From the NCBI GenBank assembly GCA_963842835.1, contig CAWJIB010000003.1, positions 366,584 through 430,583 of the forward strand: DNA of 64,000 bases, given 5' to 3'. Shown here one piece after another: positions 43,957 through 50,574 of the stretch. The DNA comes from Roseiarcus sp963842835. GTDB taxonomy: Bacteria > Pseudomonadota > Alphaproteobacteria > Rhizobiales > Beijerinckiaceae. Below the pieces are notes generated by a model. That model saw nothing but the letters and a program-made list of their open reading frames with translations. It did no database searches and was not told where the DNA came from. A program made the position numbers and the translations under genes. The first letter of the stretch is position 1. Every line of letters starts with the position of its first letter.

Positions 43957-44916
43957 ATGATTGGACGAAAGACGGTTCTTGTCACGGGCGGCGCCGGCTT
44001 CCTCGGTTCGCATTTGTGCGACCGACTGATATCGGAAGGCCACGACGTGCTCTGCGTCGATAACTTCTTCACCGGCAGCAAGGCGAACATCGTTCATCTG
44101 ATCGGACATCCGCGCTTCGAATTGCTCCGGCACGACGTGACGATGCCTCTCTATATCGAGGTCGACCAGATCTACAATCTCGCCTGTCCCGCCTCACCGA
44201 TCCATTACCAGCATGATCCCGTGCAGACGACGAAGACGAGCGTGCATGGCGCGATCAACATGCTCGGGCTGGCCAAGCGGCTCAAATGCCGGATCTTCCA
44301 GGCGTCGACTTCCGAGGTCTATGGCGACCCCGCGATCCATCCGCAGACCGAGGACTATTGGGGCAACGTGAACCCGATCGGACCGCGATCCTGCTACGAC
44401 GAGGGAAAACGCTGCGCGGAAACGCTGTTCTTCGACTATCACCGTCAGCACAGGCTCGAGATCAAAGTGGCGCGAATTTTCAATACATACGGTCCGCGCA
44501 TGCACCCTAACGACGGACGAGTGGTGTCGAACTTCATCATGCAGGCGTTGAAGGGCGAGCCGATCACCATCTACGGCGACGGCAGCCAAACCCGCTCATT
44601 TTGCTACGTCGACGACCTGATCGAAGGTTTTCTGCGTCTCATGAATTCGCCCGAGTCGATCACGGGCCCGATCAACCTGGGCAATCCCAGCGAGTTCACG
44701 ATGCTCCAGTTGGCGGAAATGACAATCGAGATGACCGGGTCAAAATCCAAACTGTCGTTCCTGCCGTTGCCCCAGGATGACCCGAAGCAGCGTCAACCCG
44801 ACATCGCATTGGCTAGCAAGCATCTCGGCTGGAAGCCCACGGTTTCGCTGCGGGATGGGCTTCGGCACACGATCGCCTACTTCGACAATTTGATTGCGGG
44901 GCAGGGGGCGGCGTAG
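43957..44916 (+). CDS. UDP-glucuronate decarboxylase (UDP-xylose synthase)
   Basis: A 319-aa extended SDR of the UXS type. It has the Rossmann motif VTGGAGFLGSHLCDRL, the typical NLACPASPIHYQ and STSEVYGDP segments, and catalytic YxxxK in CYDEGKR. ARIFNTYGPRMHPNDGRVV is diagnostic of UXS rather than epimerases. The enzyme makes UDP-xylose from UDP-glucuronate. ATG 43957 has CAGGGA 8 nt upstream; a TTG two codons earlier is less likely. It is the third gene of the repeat protein/glycosyltransferase locus, 190 bp after the second, and may provide the sugar donor for glycosylation or for polysaccharide. Confidence 0.93.
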   Translation: MIGRKTVLVTGGAGFLGSHLCDRLISEGHDVLCVDNFFTGSKANIVHLIGHPRFELLRHDVTMPLYIEVDQIYNLACPASPIHYQHDPVQTTKTSVHGAINMLGLAKRLKCRIFQASTSEVYGDPAIHPQTEDYWGNVNPIGPRSCYDEGKRCAETLFFDYHRQHRLEIKVARIFNTYGPRMHPNDGRVVSNFIMQALKGEPITIYGDGSQTRSFCYVDDLIEGFLRLMNSPESITGPINLGNPSEFTMLQLAEMTIEMTGSKSKLSFLPLPQDDPKQRQPDIALASKHLGWKPTVSLRDGLRHTIAYFDNLIAGQGAA

Positions 44917-45003
44917 GCGCGGCGACCCGCGCGCTGACCCTCTCGGGGCGTCGCACGAAAGCGCGGATGCTCGCCGCGCCGCCTTCCGGCGTCGCCGCAT
45001 AAA

Positions 45004-45017
45004 GGCGGTATACATCG
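45004..45017 (-). promoter_or_regulatory. Candidate operator, copy 1
   Basis: On the minus strand it reads CGATGTATACCGCC. It matches the motif at 45314 in 11 of 13 positions and lies 310 bp from it in inverted orientation. Possibly an auxiliary binding site of the regulator acting on the preA-like operon. Confidence 0.4.
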
Positions 45018-45282
45018 TTATTGCGGGCGGGGCGGCATCGCGCAAGACATTCGGGCGGCGCGGAACTCTGACGATGCGCGTGGCGGCAAGGCCTTCGCTC
45101 GGCGGCAATGACGGGGGATGAGCGGATGGCGGCTGCTGCTGTCGATAGTCAGCGCGCAAATTCGACTTATCCAGGCTCATTGGAGCGATTCATGGCGCCG
45201 ACGGGCGCGAATGCAGCGCAGCGCCACCCTCACGGAGACGGCGGGACGGCAAAAGGCCGGGAGCGCGCTGCGCCGACACCGA

Positions 45283-45311
45283 TTGACAGGGAGGGGCTGA
45301 CAAACTAATAA
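45283..45311 (+). promoter_or_regulatory. Predicted sigma-70-type promoter of the preA-like operon
   Basis: A perfect -35 hexamer TTGACA (45283-45288) is followed 15-17 bp later by the AT-rich ACTAATAA. The best -10 reading is ACTAAT (45304) or TAATAA (45306). It lies about 75 bp upstream of the GTG start, and the candidate operator overlaps the expected transcription start. Confidence 0.55.
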
Positions 45312-45313
45312 AA

Positions 45314-45326
45314 GACGTATACCGCG
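45314..45326 (+). promoter_or_regulatory. Candidate operator, copy 2 (GACGTATACCGCG)
   Basis: The palindromic core GTATAC lies directly downstream of the predicted -10, where repressor binding would block initiation. A related sequence, GACGTACACTCCG, sits on the -10 of the molybdenum hydroxylase operon at 50376. Confidence 0.45.
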
Positions 45327-45386
45327 TTGTGTGGGCCTTGCGGCGCGATCGCGTGCAGGTCGCTGGCTCGAATACGGAGGCGCGCC

Positions 45387-46727
45387 GTGGCGAACACAGA
45401 AGTTGAATTCTGCGGTCTGACGTTCAAGAACCCGATCGTCATCGCCTCCCTGGAGACCACGAACAGTCCCGACCTCATGCGCCAGTGTTTCGATGGCGGC
45501 GCCTCCGGCGCCATCATCAAGACTCTGACCGACATCGAGGACATGGCGCGTCTGACGCAGAATTCGAAATACTGCATCATGAACGATCGTGGCGACATCA
45601 TTAAAGGGAAAGTGTCGCGCGACTTCGTGTTCTACAGCCGCTCCGGCTATTCGAGCACGTATTACAAAGACTGGATTCCGGATCTGGTCGAGACGCAGAA
45701 ATACGCGGCGGAGCGTGGCGCGCACCTGATCGGCAGCGCCGGCGCCAAGGACATCAACGGCTGGAAGGACATTTGCCGCACCATCGAAGATTGCGGCTTG
45801 CCGATGGTCGAACTGAATTTCGGGTGCCCGCATCCGGCGATGATGCCGGGCGTGCATGGCGGATCGATGATTGGACAAGAGCCGGAGGTGGCCTTCGAGG
45901 TCACCCGCGCCGTCTGCGAGTCGGTTAGCATTCCCGTGATGGTCAAACTGACTCCCGACCAATCGCGCCCGGTCGAAGTCGCCAAGGCCGTCCGGTCCGC
46001 CGGCGCGGCGGCGGTGACGGCGACGAATCGACACACGGGTTTCGCCGTCGACATCGAGACCGGCGAGCCGCGCCTCGGCGGTCCGGCCGGCATCGGCGGA
46101 ACCTGGGTCAAGCCGCTGTCCCTGCGTTGGGTGCATCGCATCCACAAGGAACTCGGCATGCCGATCTCCGGCTCGAACGGTATTTTCGACCATCGCGACG
46201 TCGTCGAGTTCATCATGTCGGGCGCGACCATCGTTCAGGTCGGGTCGATTCTGATGGCGAAGGGCATCAAGTGGCTGCCGAAGATCGTCGACGGATTTGC
46301 GAACTTCATGGATACGCACGGCTACGCCACGGTCGAGGAGATGATCGGCGTCGCTACGCGCCGTTCGGTCAAGGACTACAGCGAGCAATTCGCCAGGGAT
46401 CGCAAGGTCGCCGAGATCAACGGCGAAACATGCAAGAACCCGACTTGCAACGTCTGCGTTCAGGTCTGCTTCTACGAGGCGCTTTCGCAGAGCCCGGCCG
46501 GCAAGATCGATGTCCACCTCGACAACTGCATCGGCTGCGAGCTCTGCTACGACATCTGCCCGTTCGACTCGATCCAGATGAAACCGGCAAACGCCGTAGC
46601 CGACGGAGAGAAGGTCTTCGCCATTCCCCCCGGCGTGTTCGAAAAGGACAAGTTCAATACGGCGTACAACAATCCCGACGCCATCCGACGCGACAGCCCG
46701 AAGTTCGCGACCCAACCGGGCGAATAG
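45387..46727 (+). CDS. PreA-like dihydropyrimidine dehydrogenase/dihydroorotate dehydrogenase-family reductase
   Basis: A 446-aa flavoprotein with a DHODH-like FMN barrel (about residues 1-330) and a C-terminal domain with two [4Fe-4S] ferredoxin motifs: CKNPTCNVCVQVC and CIGCELCYDICPF. Landmarks in the barrel are FKNPIVIASLETTNSPDLM, VELNFGCPHP, MVKLTPDQSRP and GSNGIFDHRDVVEFIMSGA. This is the architecture of E. coli PreA, which reduces the ring of uracil or thymine with a PreT partner; no PreT is adjacent. The start is GTG 45387 with GGAGG 6 nt upstream. It heads an operon-like run with cupin, amidase, DUF2848 and ferredoxin genes. The substrate here is probably another N-heterocycle (inference). 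Confidence 0.85.
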   Translation: MANTEVEFCGLTFKNPIVIASLETTNSPDLMRQCFDGGASGAIIKTLTDIEDMARLTQNSKYCIMNDRGDIIKGKVSRDFVFYSRSGYSSTYYKDWIPDLVETQKYAAERGAHLIGSAGAKDINGWKDICRTIEDCGLPMVELNFGCPHPAMMPGVHGGSMIGQEPEVAFEVTRAVCESVSIPVMVKLTPDQSRPVEVAKAVRSAGAAAVTATNRHTGFAVDIETGEPRLGGPAGIGGTWVKPLSLRWVHRIHKELGMPISGSNGIFDHRDVVEFIMSGATIVQVGSILMAKGIKWLPKIVDGFANFMDTHGYATVEEMIGVATRRSVKDYSEQFARDRKVAEINGETCKNPTCNVCVQVCFYEALSQSPAGKIDVHLDNCIGCELCYDICPFDSIQMKPANAVADGEKVFAIPPGVFEKDKFNTAYNNPDAIRRDSPKFATQPGE

Positions 46728-46737
46728 GAGACCAACT

Positions 46738-47118
46738 ATGGCCGTCAACAAACTGCACCGCGAATTCTATCAGGTCGATATGAATTCGGGATGGGAGACC
46801 CCGCCAGGCTATCCCGCCGGAATCAAGCAGAAGATCCTGTCTGGAAAACTGGACGTGGAGAACAAGCGCGGCGGCCACACCCGTCTTCTCAAGTTCGAGC
46901 CGGGAACCTTCTCGACCGAGCCCTTCGAGCACGACTATTGGGAGGAAGTGTTCATCATCTCCGGCGATTTGTGGGTCGGCAACGACAAGCAGGGCAAGGG
47001 CGGCGAAAAATTCGTGGCCAACACCTATTGTGTCCGCCCGGCGCACGTGCCGCATGGGCCATTCCGTTCGGAGAACGGCTGCCTCCTACTCGAACAGCAC
47101 TACTACGATCCGCAATAA
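46738..47118 (+). CDS. Cupin-domain protein
   Basis: A 126-aa single-cupin protein. The first cupin motif is represented by FEHDYWEEVFIISGDLWV, with His and Glu metal ligands, and the second by RPAHVPHGPF, with the further His. It resembles ChrR-type and ring-cleavage accessory cupins, but no substrate can be assigned. It starts 10 bp after the preA-like gene, so it is co-transcribed. Possible roles are a small dioxygenase or an isomerase in the same pathway. Confidence 0.8.
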   Translation: MAVNKLHREFYQVDMNSGWETPPGYPAGIKQKILSGKLDVENKRGGHTRLLKFEPGTFSTEPFEHDYWEEVFIISGDLWVGNDKQGKGGEKFVANTYCVRPAHVPHGPFRSENGCLLLEQHYYDPQ

Positions 47119-47189
47119 TCTTCCTGCGCCGCGGCGATCGCGCTCGGGGTTCTCCGGAGTCGATAGTCGCGGCAACGCTATTGGGCTCC

Positions 47190-48533
47190 ATGCAAAATCT
47201 GTTGGATCTGAAGCGGCGGCTCGACGTCGGCAAGATAACGAGCCGCGCGCTGGTCGAGCAATGCCTGGCCAAGATCGGCGACAGCGCCGGCGAAGGCGAG
47301 CGGAGCTTCCTCACCGTCTACAGGGACCGCGCGCGCAACGAGGCCGATATCGTCGACGCGGCGCGCGCCAAAGGCCTCGCCTTGCCCCGATACGCGGGCA
47401 TTCCGCTCTCGATCAAGGATCTTTTCGACTGCGCCGGCGAGATTACGCGCGCCGGCTCTCGCGTGCTCGACGCGCAGCCGCCTGCGCAAGGCGACGCCGA
47501 CGTCGTTGCGGCGTTGCGGCGCGCCGGCTTCATTGTGCTCGGCAAGGCCAACATGACCGAGTTCGCCTATTCCGGGCTCGGCCTCAACAGCCACTTCGGC
47601 ACGCCGCTCAACCCGTTCGAGCGCAAAGTCGGACGCATTCCCGGCGGCTCGACCTCGGGCGGCGCCGTTTCGGTGGCGGACGGAATGGTTCCCGCGACAG
47701 TCGGAACGGACACGGGCGGCTCCTGTCGCATTCCCGCCGCCTTCTGCGGAATCGTCGGTTTCAAGCCGACTTCGCGCAGGGTCTCGAAAAGGGGAGTGGT
47801 TCCGCTCTCCGAAAGCCTGGACTCGGTGGGACCGCTGGCGAGCAGCGTGTCTTGCTGCGCCGTGCTCGATTCCATTCTTTCAAACGGGCCGGGCGAGGAT
47901 GAAGACTCCTATCCCGCGTCGAACCTGTGTCTCGGAGTGGTCGAAGGCTATGTCGACGAAAAGCTCGACGCGTCGGTGGCGAGCGCCTATTCCGCGACCC
48001 TGACGCGCCTGTCGCAGAAGGGCGTGCGCCTGAAGCCGGTCGCCATTCCCGAGCTTGCGGAGCTGCCGCAGATCAACCGCAACGGCGGCTTGGTCGGCGC
48101 CGAGGCCTACGCCTGGCATCGGCCTTTGCTGGAAACGCGGGCCGAATTCTATGATCCGTGGGTGCGGGCGCGTTTCGACGCCGGGCGAGCGCAGAGCGCC
48201 GCCGACTACATCGATCTCTTGCACGCGCGAGCCCGCCTGACGGCCGCCGTTCACCTGCGCTCGCGTGTGTTCGACGCTCTCGTGTTGCCGACGGTGCAGA
48301 TCGTGGCGCCGACGATCGAATCGATGCGCGATCCCGAGATATCGAATCCGACAAATCTCCTCTGTCTGCGCAACACGGCGATCGGCAATTTTCTCGATCG
48401 ACCTGCGATTTCTATCCCGTGTCATGCGCCAGGGAGCGCTCCGGTCGGGCTGATGCTGATGGGAGAAACTCTCGGCGATCGCCGCCTTCTGTCGATCGCG
48501 CGCGGGCTCGAATATTCGATCCGACTGACTTGA
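47190..48533 (+). CDS. Amidase signature (AS) family hydrolase
   Basis: A 447-aa amidase. The Ser-cisSer-Lys triad is visible: Lys in GIPLSIKDLFD, cis-Ser in GGSTSGGAVS and nucleophile Ser in TDTGGSCRIPAA. GIVGFKPTSRRVSKRGV completes the signature. It is related to GatA-like enzymes, but there is no gatB/gatC nearby, so a catabolic amide hydrolase is more likely. It starts 71 bp after the cupin gene; TTG 47181 three codons earlier is an alternative start. In context it could open a lactam or linear amide formed by the PreA-like reductase. Confidence 0.88.
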   Translation: MQNLLDLKRRLDVGKITSRALVEQCLAKIGDSAGEGERSFLTVYRDRARNEADIVDAARAKGLALPRYAGIPLSIKDLFDCAGEITRAGSRVLDAQPPAQGDADVVAALRRAGFIVLGKANMTEFAYSGLGLNSHFGTPLNPFERKVGRIPGGSTSGGAVSVADGMVPATVGTDTGGSCRIPAAFCGIVGFKPTSRRVSKRGVVPLSESLDSVGPLASSVSCCAVLDSILSNGPGEDEDSYPASNLCLGVVEGYVDEKLDASVASAYSATLTRLSQKGVRLKPVAIPELAELPQINRNGGLVGAEAYAWHRPLLETRAEFYDPWVRARFDAGRAQSAADYIDLLHARARLTAAVHLRSRVFDALVLPTVQIVAPTIESMRDPEISNPTNLLCLRNTAIGNFLDRPAISIPCHAPGSAPVGLMLMGETLGDRRLLSIARGLEYSIRLT

Positions 48534-48551
48534 TTCGTGAGGGAATGATTC

Positions 48552-49250
48552 GTGGCTGCGCAGATCCAACTCGAACTCGATTTCGTCGAAAAGGCCGGAA
48601 CGACGCATCGCGTCGTCGCCGTTTGCAAAGCGGTCGTCGGCGGCTGGACCGGGCGCGACAAGGCCGCGTTGCAGCATCACATCGAGGAACTCGAGAAGAT
48701 CGGGGTCAAGGCGCCGGAGGCGACGCCGCTGTTCTATCGCGTCGGCGTGTCGCGCCTTGTCCAGAGCGAGGACATCGAAGTGATCGGCGAAGGGTCGAGC
48801 GGCGAAGTCGAATATGTGATGCTCAAGGTCGACGGCCGGATCTGGATCGGCGCCGGCTCGGACCACACCGACCGCGCGGTGGAACATATGGGCATCACGA
48901 TCGCCAAGCAGCTCTGCGACAAGCCGATTGCGCGCGCAGTCTGGCCGCTCGACGAGGTCGAGGAGCACTGGGACCGGCTGGTTCTGCGCAGCTATATCGA
49001 GGAAGGCGGCGAGCGAAAGCTCTATCAGGAGGGAGGCGTCGCCTCGCTGCTTTCGCCCAGGGAACTGCTCGCTCGCTACGAGGAAGGCGCAGGCGACCTG
49101 GAAGAAGGCGCCCTGATGTTCGGCGGCACATGCGGCGCCATCGGCGGCGTTCGCTATGCCCCGAGATTCAGTCTCGAACTGGTCGACCCCGTGCTGAATC
49201 GAAAAATCCAGCACTCTTACGCCGTTCATCCCGTGCCGATCCGGGGATGA
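48552..49250 (+). CDS. DUF2848 family protein
   Basis: A 232-aa protein of the DUF2848 group. Landmarks are YRVGVSRLVQSEDIEVIGEG, GSDHTDRAVE and SYAVHPVPIRG at the end. The family has no proven reaction; it is distantly similar to the fumarylacetoacetate hydrolase fold and often occurs with amidases and catabolic oxidoreductases. The start is GTG 48552, with GAGGGA upstream, 18 bp after the amidase stop. The position between an amidase and a ferredoxin suggests a hydrolytic or isomerising step in the same pathway (inference). Confidence 0.8.
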   Translation: MAAQIQLELDFVEKAGTTHRVVAVCKAVVGGWTGRDKAALQHHIEELEKIGVKAPEATPLFYRVGVSRLVQSEDIEVIGEGSSGEVEYVMLKVDGRIWIGAGSDHTDRAVEHMGITIAKQLCDKPIARAVWPLDEVEEHWDRLVLRSYIEEGGERKLYQEGGVASLLSPRELLARYEEGAGDLEEGALMFGGTCGAIGGVRYAPRFSLELVDPVLNRKIQHSYAVHPVPIRG

Positions 49251-49290
49251 TCCCGCGCGCGACAATCATTCATTCCGCAGAGCGAGAGCG

Positions 49291-49626
49291 ATGACTTACG
49301 TCGTTACGGAAAATTGCATCAAGTGCAAGCATCAGGACTGCGTCGCCGTCTGCCCGGTGGATTGCTTCTATGAGGGCGAAAATTTTCTGGTGATCCACCC
49401 GGATGAATGCATCGACTGCGGCGTCTGCGAGCCGGAATGCCCGGCGAACGCGATCCGGCCGGATACCGAGCCAGGCCTCGAAAGCTGGCTCGAAATCAAT
49501 CGGAAATATGCGGCGATCTGGCCGAACATCACGGAGATCGGGATCGTCCCGGCGGACGCTGCGGACTGGCGGGACAAGCCGGACAAGATAAAGCTGTTGA
49601 GCGAGAAGCCCGGCAGCGGATCTTGA
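49291..49626 (+). CDS. fdxA: Seven-iron ferredoxin FdxA
   Basis: A 111-aa ferredoxin with one [3Fe-4S] and one [4Fe-4S] site: CIKCKHQDCVAVCPVDCF and CIDCGVCEPECP, plus the FdxA-type C-terminal extension ending near KLLSEKPGS. It is close to the widespread alphaproteobacterial FdxA. It is 40 bp after the DUF2848 gene, the last gene of the run, and is a plausible electron donor for the PreA-like reductase. It is convergent with the MarR gene. Confidence 0.93.
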   Translation: MTYVVTENCIKCKHQDCVAVCPVDCFYEGENFLVIHPDECIDCGVCEPECPANAIRPDTEPGLESWLEINRKYAAIWPNITEIGIVPADAADWRDKPDKIKLLSEKPGSGS

Positions 49627-49651
49627 TCGACGGGCGGCGGCGCCGCGCCGG

Positions 49652-50167
49652 CTAGAAATCGATCGCGATCGGCGCGCGGCTGGCGTCGTTGTTGGCTTGA
49701 ATGATCTTCCCGATCAGTTCGTTGAACATCGCCTGCTCGGCAGGGCTCAACGGGCTGATCAGGCGCTCTTGCGCGCGCTCCATGTGAGGCTGCATTCTCC
49801 GCACCAGCGCCTGTCCTTCGCCGGTGATATGCGCGAGTCTTGCGCGACGATCCTCGGTGGACGAGACGCGCTCGACGAGACCGCGACGACAAAGGCGCTT
49901 GATGATATCGGCGCCGCTCGTGCGGTCGATGCCTACCGCTGTCGACAGCGTGATCTGGTCCAGCGCCCGGCCGCTGTATAAAACGGTGAGGATGGCGAAC
50001 TGAATCGGGGTGATGTCGAAATCCCGGCATTCCTCGGCGAACAGACCGACATGAATCTGATGCATGCGTCGCGCGAGATAGCCGGGGCGCGCCCAGAGAT
50101 CCGCATAGGGCCTCCCCGGTTCTTTTCCCGGCCGAAGCTTGGTCGCCGCCGATGCTGTGTTCGCCAT
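49652..50167 (-). CDS. MarR-family transcriptional regulator
   Basis: A 171-aa winged-helix regulator. The DNA-binding part runs at about residues 55-125, with FAILTVLYSGRALDQITLS and the recognition segment IDRTSGADIIKRLCRRGLVER followed by the wing VSSTEDRRARLAHIT. MarR proteins usually repress nearby catabolic genes until an aromatic or heterocyclic ligand binds. It lies between the fdxA end and the divergent molybdenum hydroxylase operon and is the only regulator gene in the 45-55 kb block. It is a good candidate to act at the GTATAC-like motifs. Confidence 0.9.
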   Translation of the reverse strand: MANTASAATKLRPGKEPGRPYADLWARPGYLARRMHQIHVGLFAEECRDFDITPIQFAILTVLYSGRALDQITLSTAVGIDRTSGADIIKRLCRRGLVERVSSTEDRRARLAHITGEGQALVRRMQPHMERAQERLISPLSPAEQAMFNELIGKIIQANNDASRAPIAIDF

Positions 50168-50357
50168 TCTCGTTCTCGTGAAATTCGCAGCATACGCCCT
50201 GCGTTCATGGCGACAGGCCTAGCACAATGTCGCGACGACTTGAACCCGCGCGTCGCATCGGGCCACGGCGGAACGGCCTTTTTTGCATGGCTTGCGCGAG
50301 GATTTCGACGATCGAAGGGCCGCGTCGACCGATCGACGCGCGTCCGAACGATTGCGC

Positions 50358-50385
50358 TTTACAAGGCCGATGAACGACGTACACT
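50358..50385 (+). promoter_or_regulatory. Predicted promoter of the molybdenum hydroxylase operon
   Basis: TTTACA (-35, five of six matches) and TACACT (-10, four of six) are separated by 16 bp. It lies 190 bp upstream of the ATG at 50575. The -10 overlaps a motif shared with the preA-like promoter. Confidence 0.5.
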
Positions 50386-50388
50386 CCG
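50376..50388 (+). promoter_or_regulatory. Candidate operator, copy 3 (GACGTACACTCCG)
   Basis: It matches the motif at 45314 in ten of 13 positions and overlaps the -10 element. This suggests the same regulator, most likely the MarR protein encoded next to it, controls both operons. Confidence 0.4.
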
Positions 50389-50574
50389 TAGTAGCTTTGG
50401 CAAGACGACGTCCATCGGGGACCCGGATGAACCTGCCGGTTGAAGCCAGCAGCGAAGGTTGGCTGAAGTTCCCGGAAGCTTCGCCATGCGCTCGCATCCG
50501 CTTCGCCGGCGCAGCGAAATTGTCGTGCGCAACCCCAGGCGCGCGCCGGCGGATGTAGGGGGAGGGGGCGCGCC

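Larger units (their letters stand above)
44917..45386. other. 470-bp intergenic region with promoter elements
   Basis: No gene is recognised. The region contains two copies of a GTATAC-centred motif, one inverted (45004-45017) and one direct (45314-45326), and a good -35 element near 45283. These are listed separately. Confidence 0.6.
50168..50574. other. 407-bp divergent intergenic region with a promoter
   Basis: No gene is recognised between the MarR gene and the molybdenum hydroxylase large-subunit gene. It carries the promoter at 50358-50385, a candidate operator at 50376-50388 and a strong ribosome-binding site (GGGGGAGGGGG) before 50575. The first 100 bp after the MarR start contain no motif I can assign. 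Confidence 0.55.
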
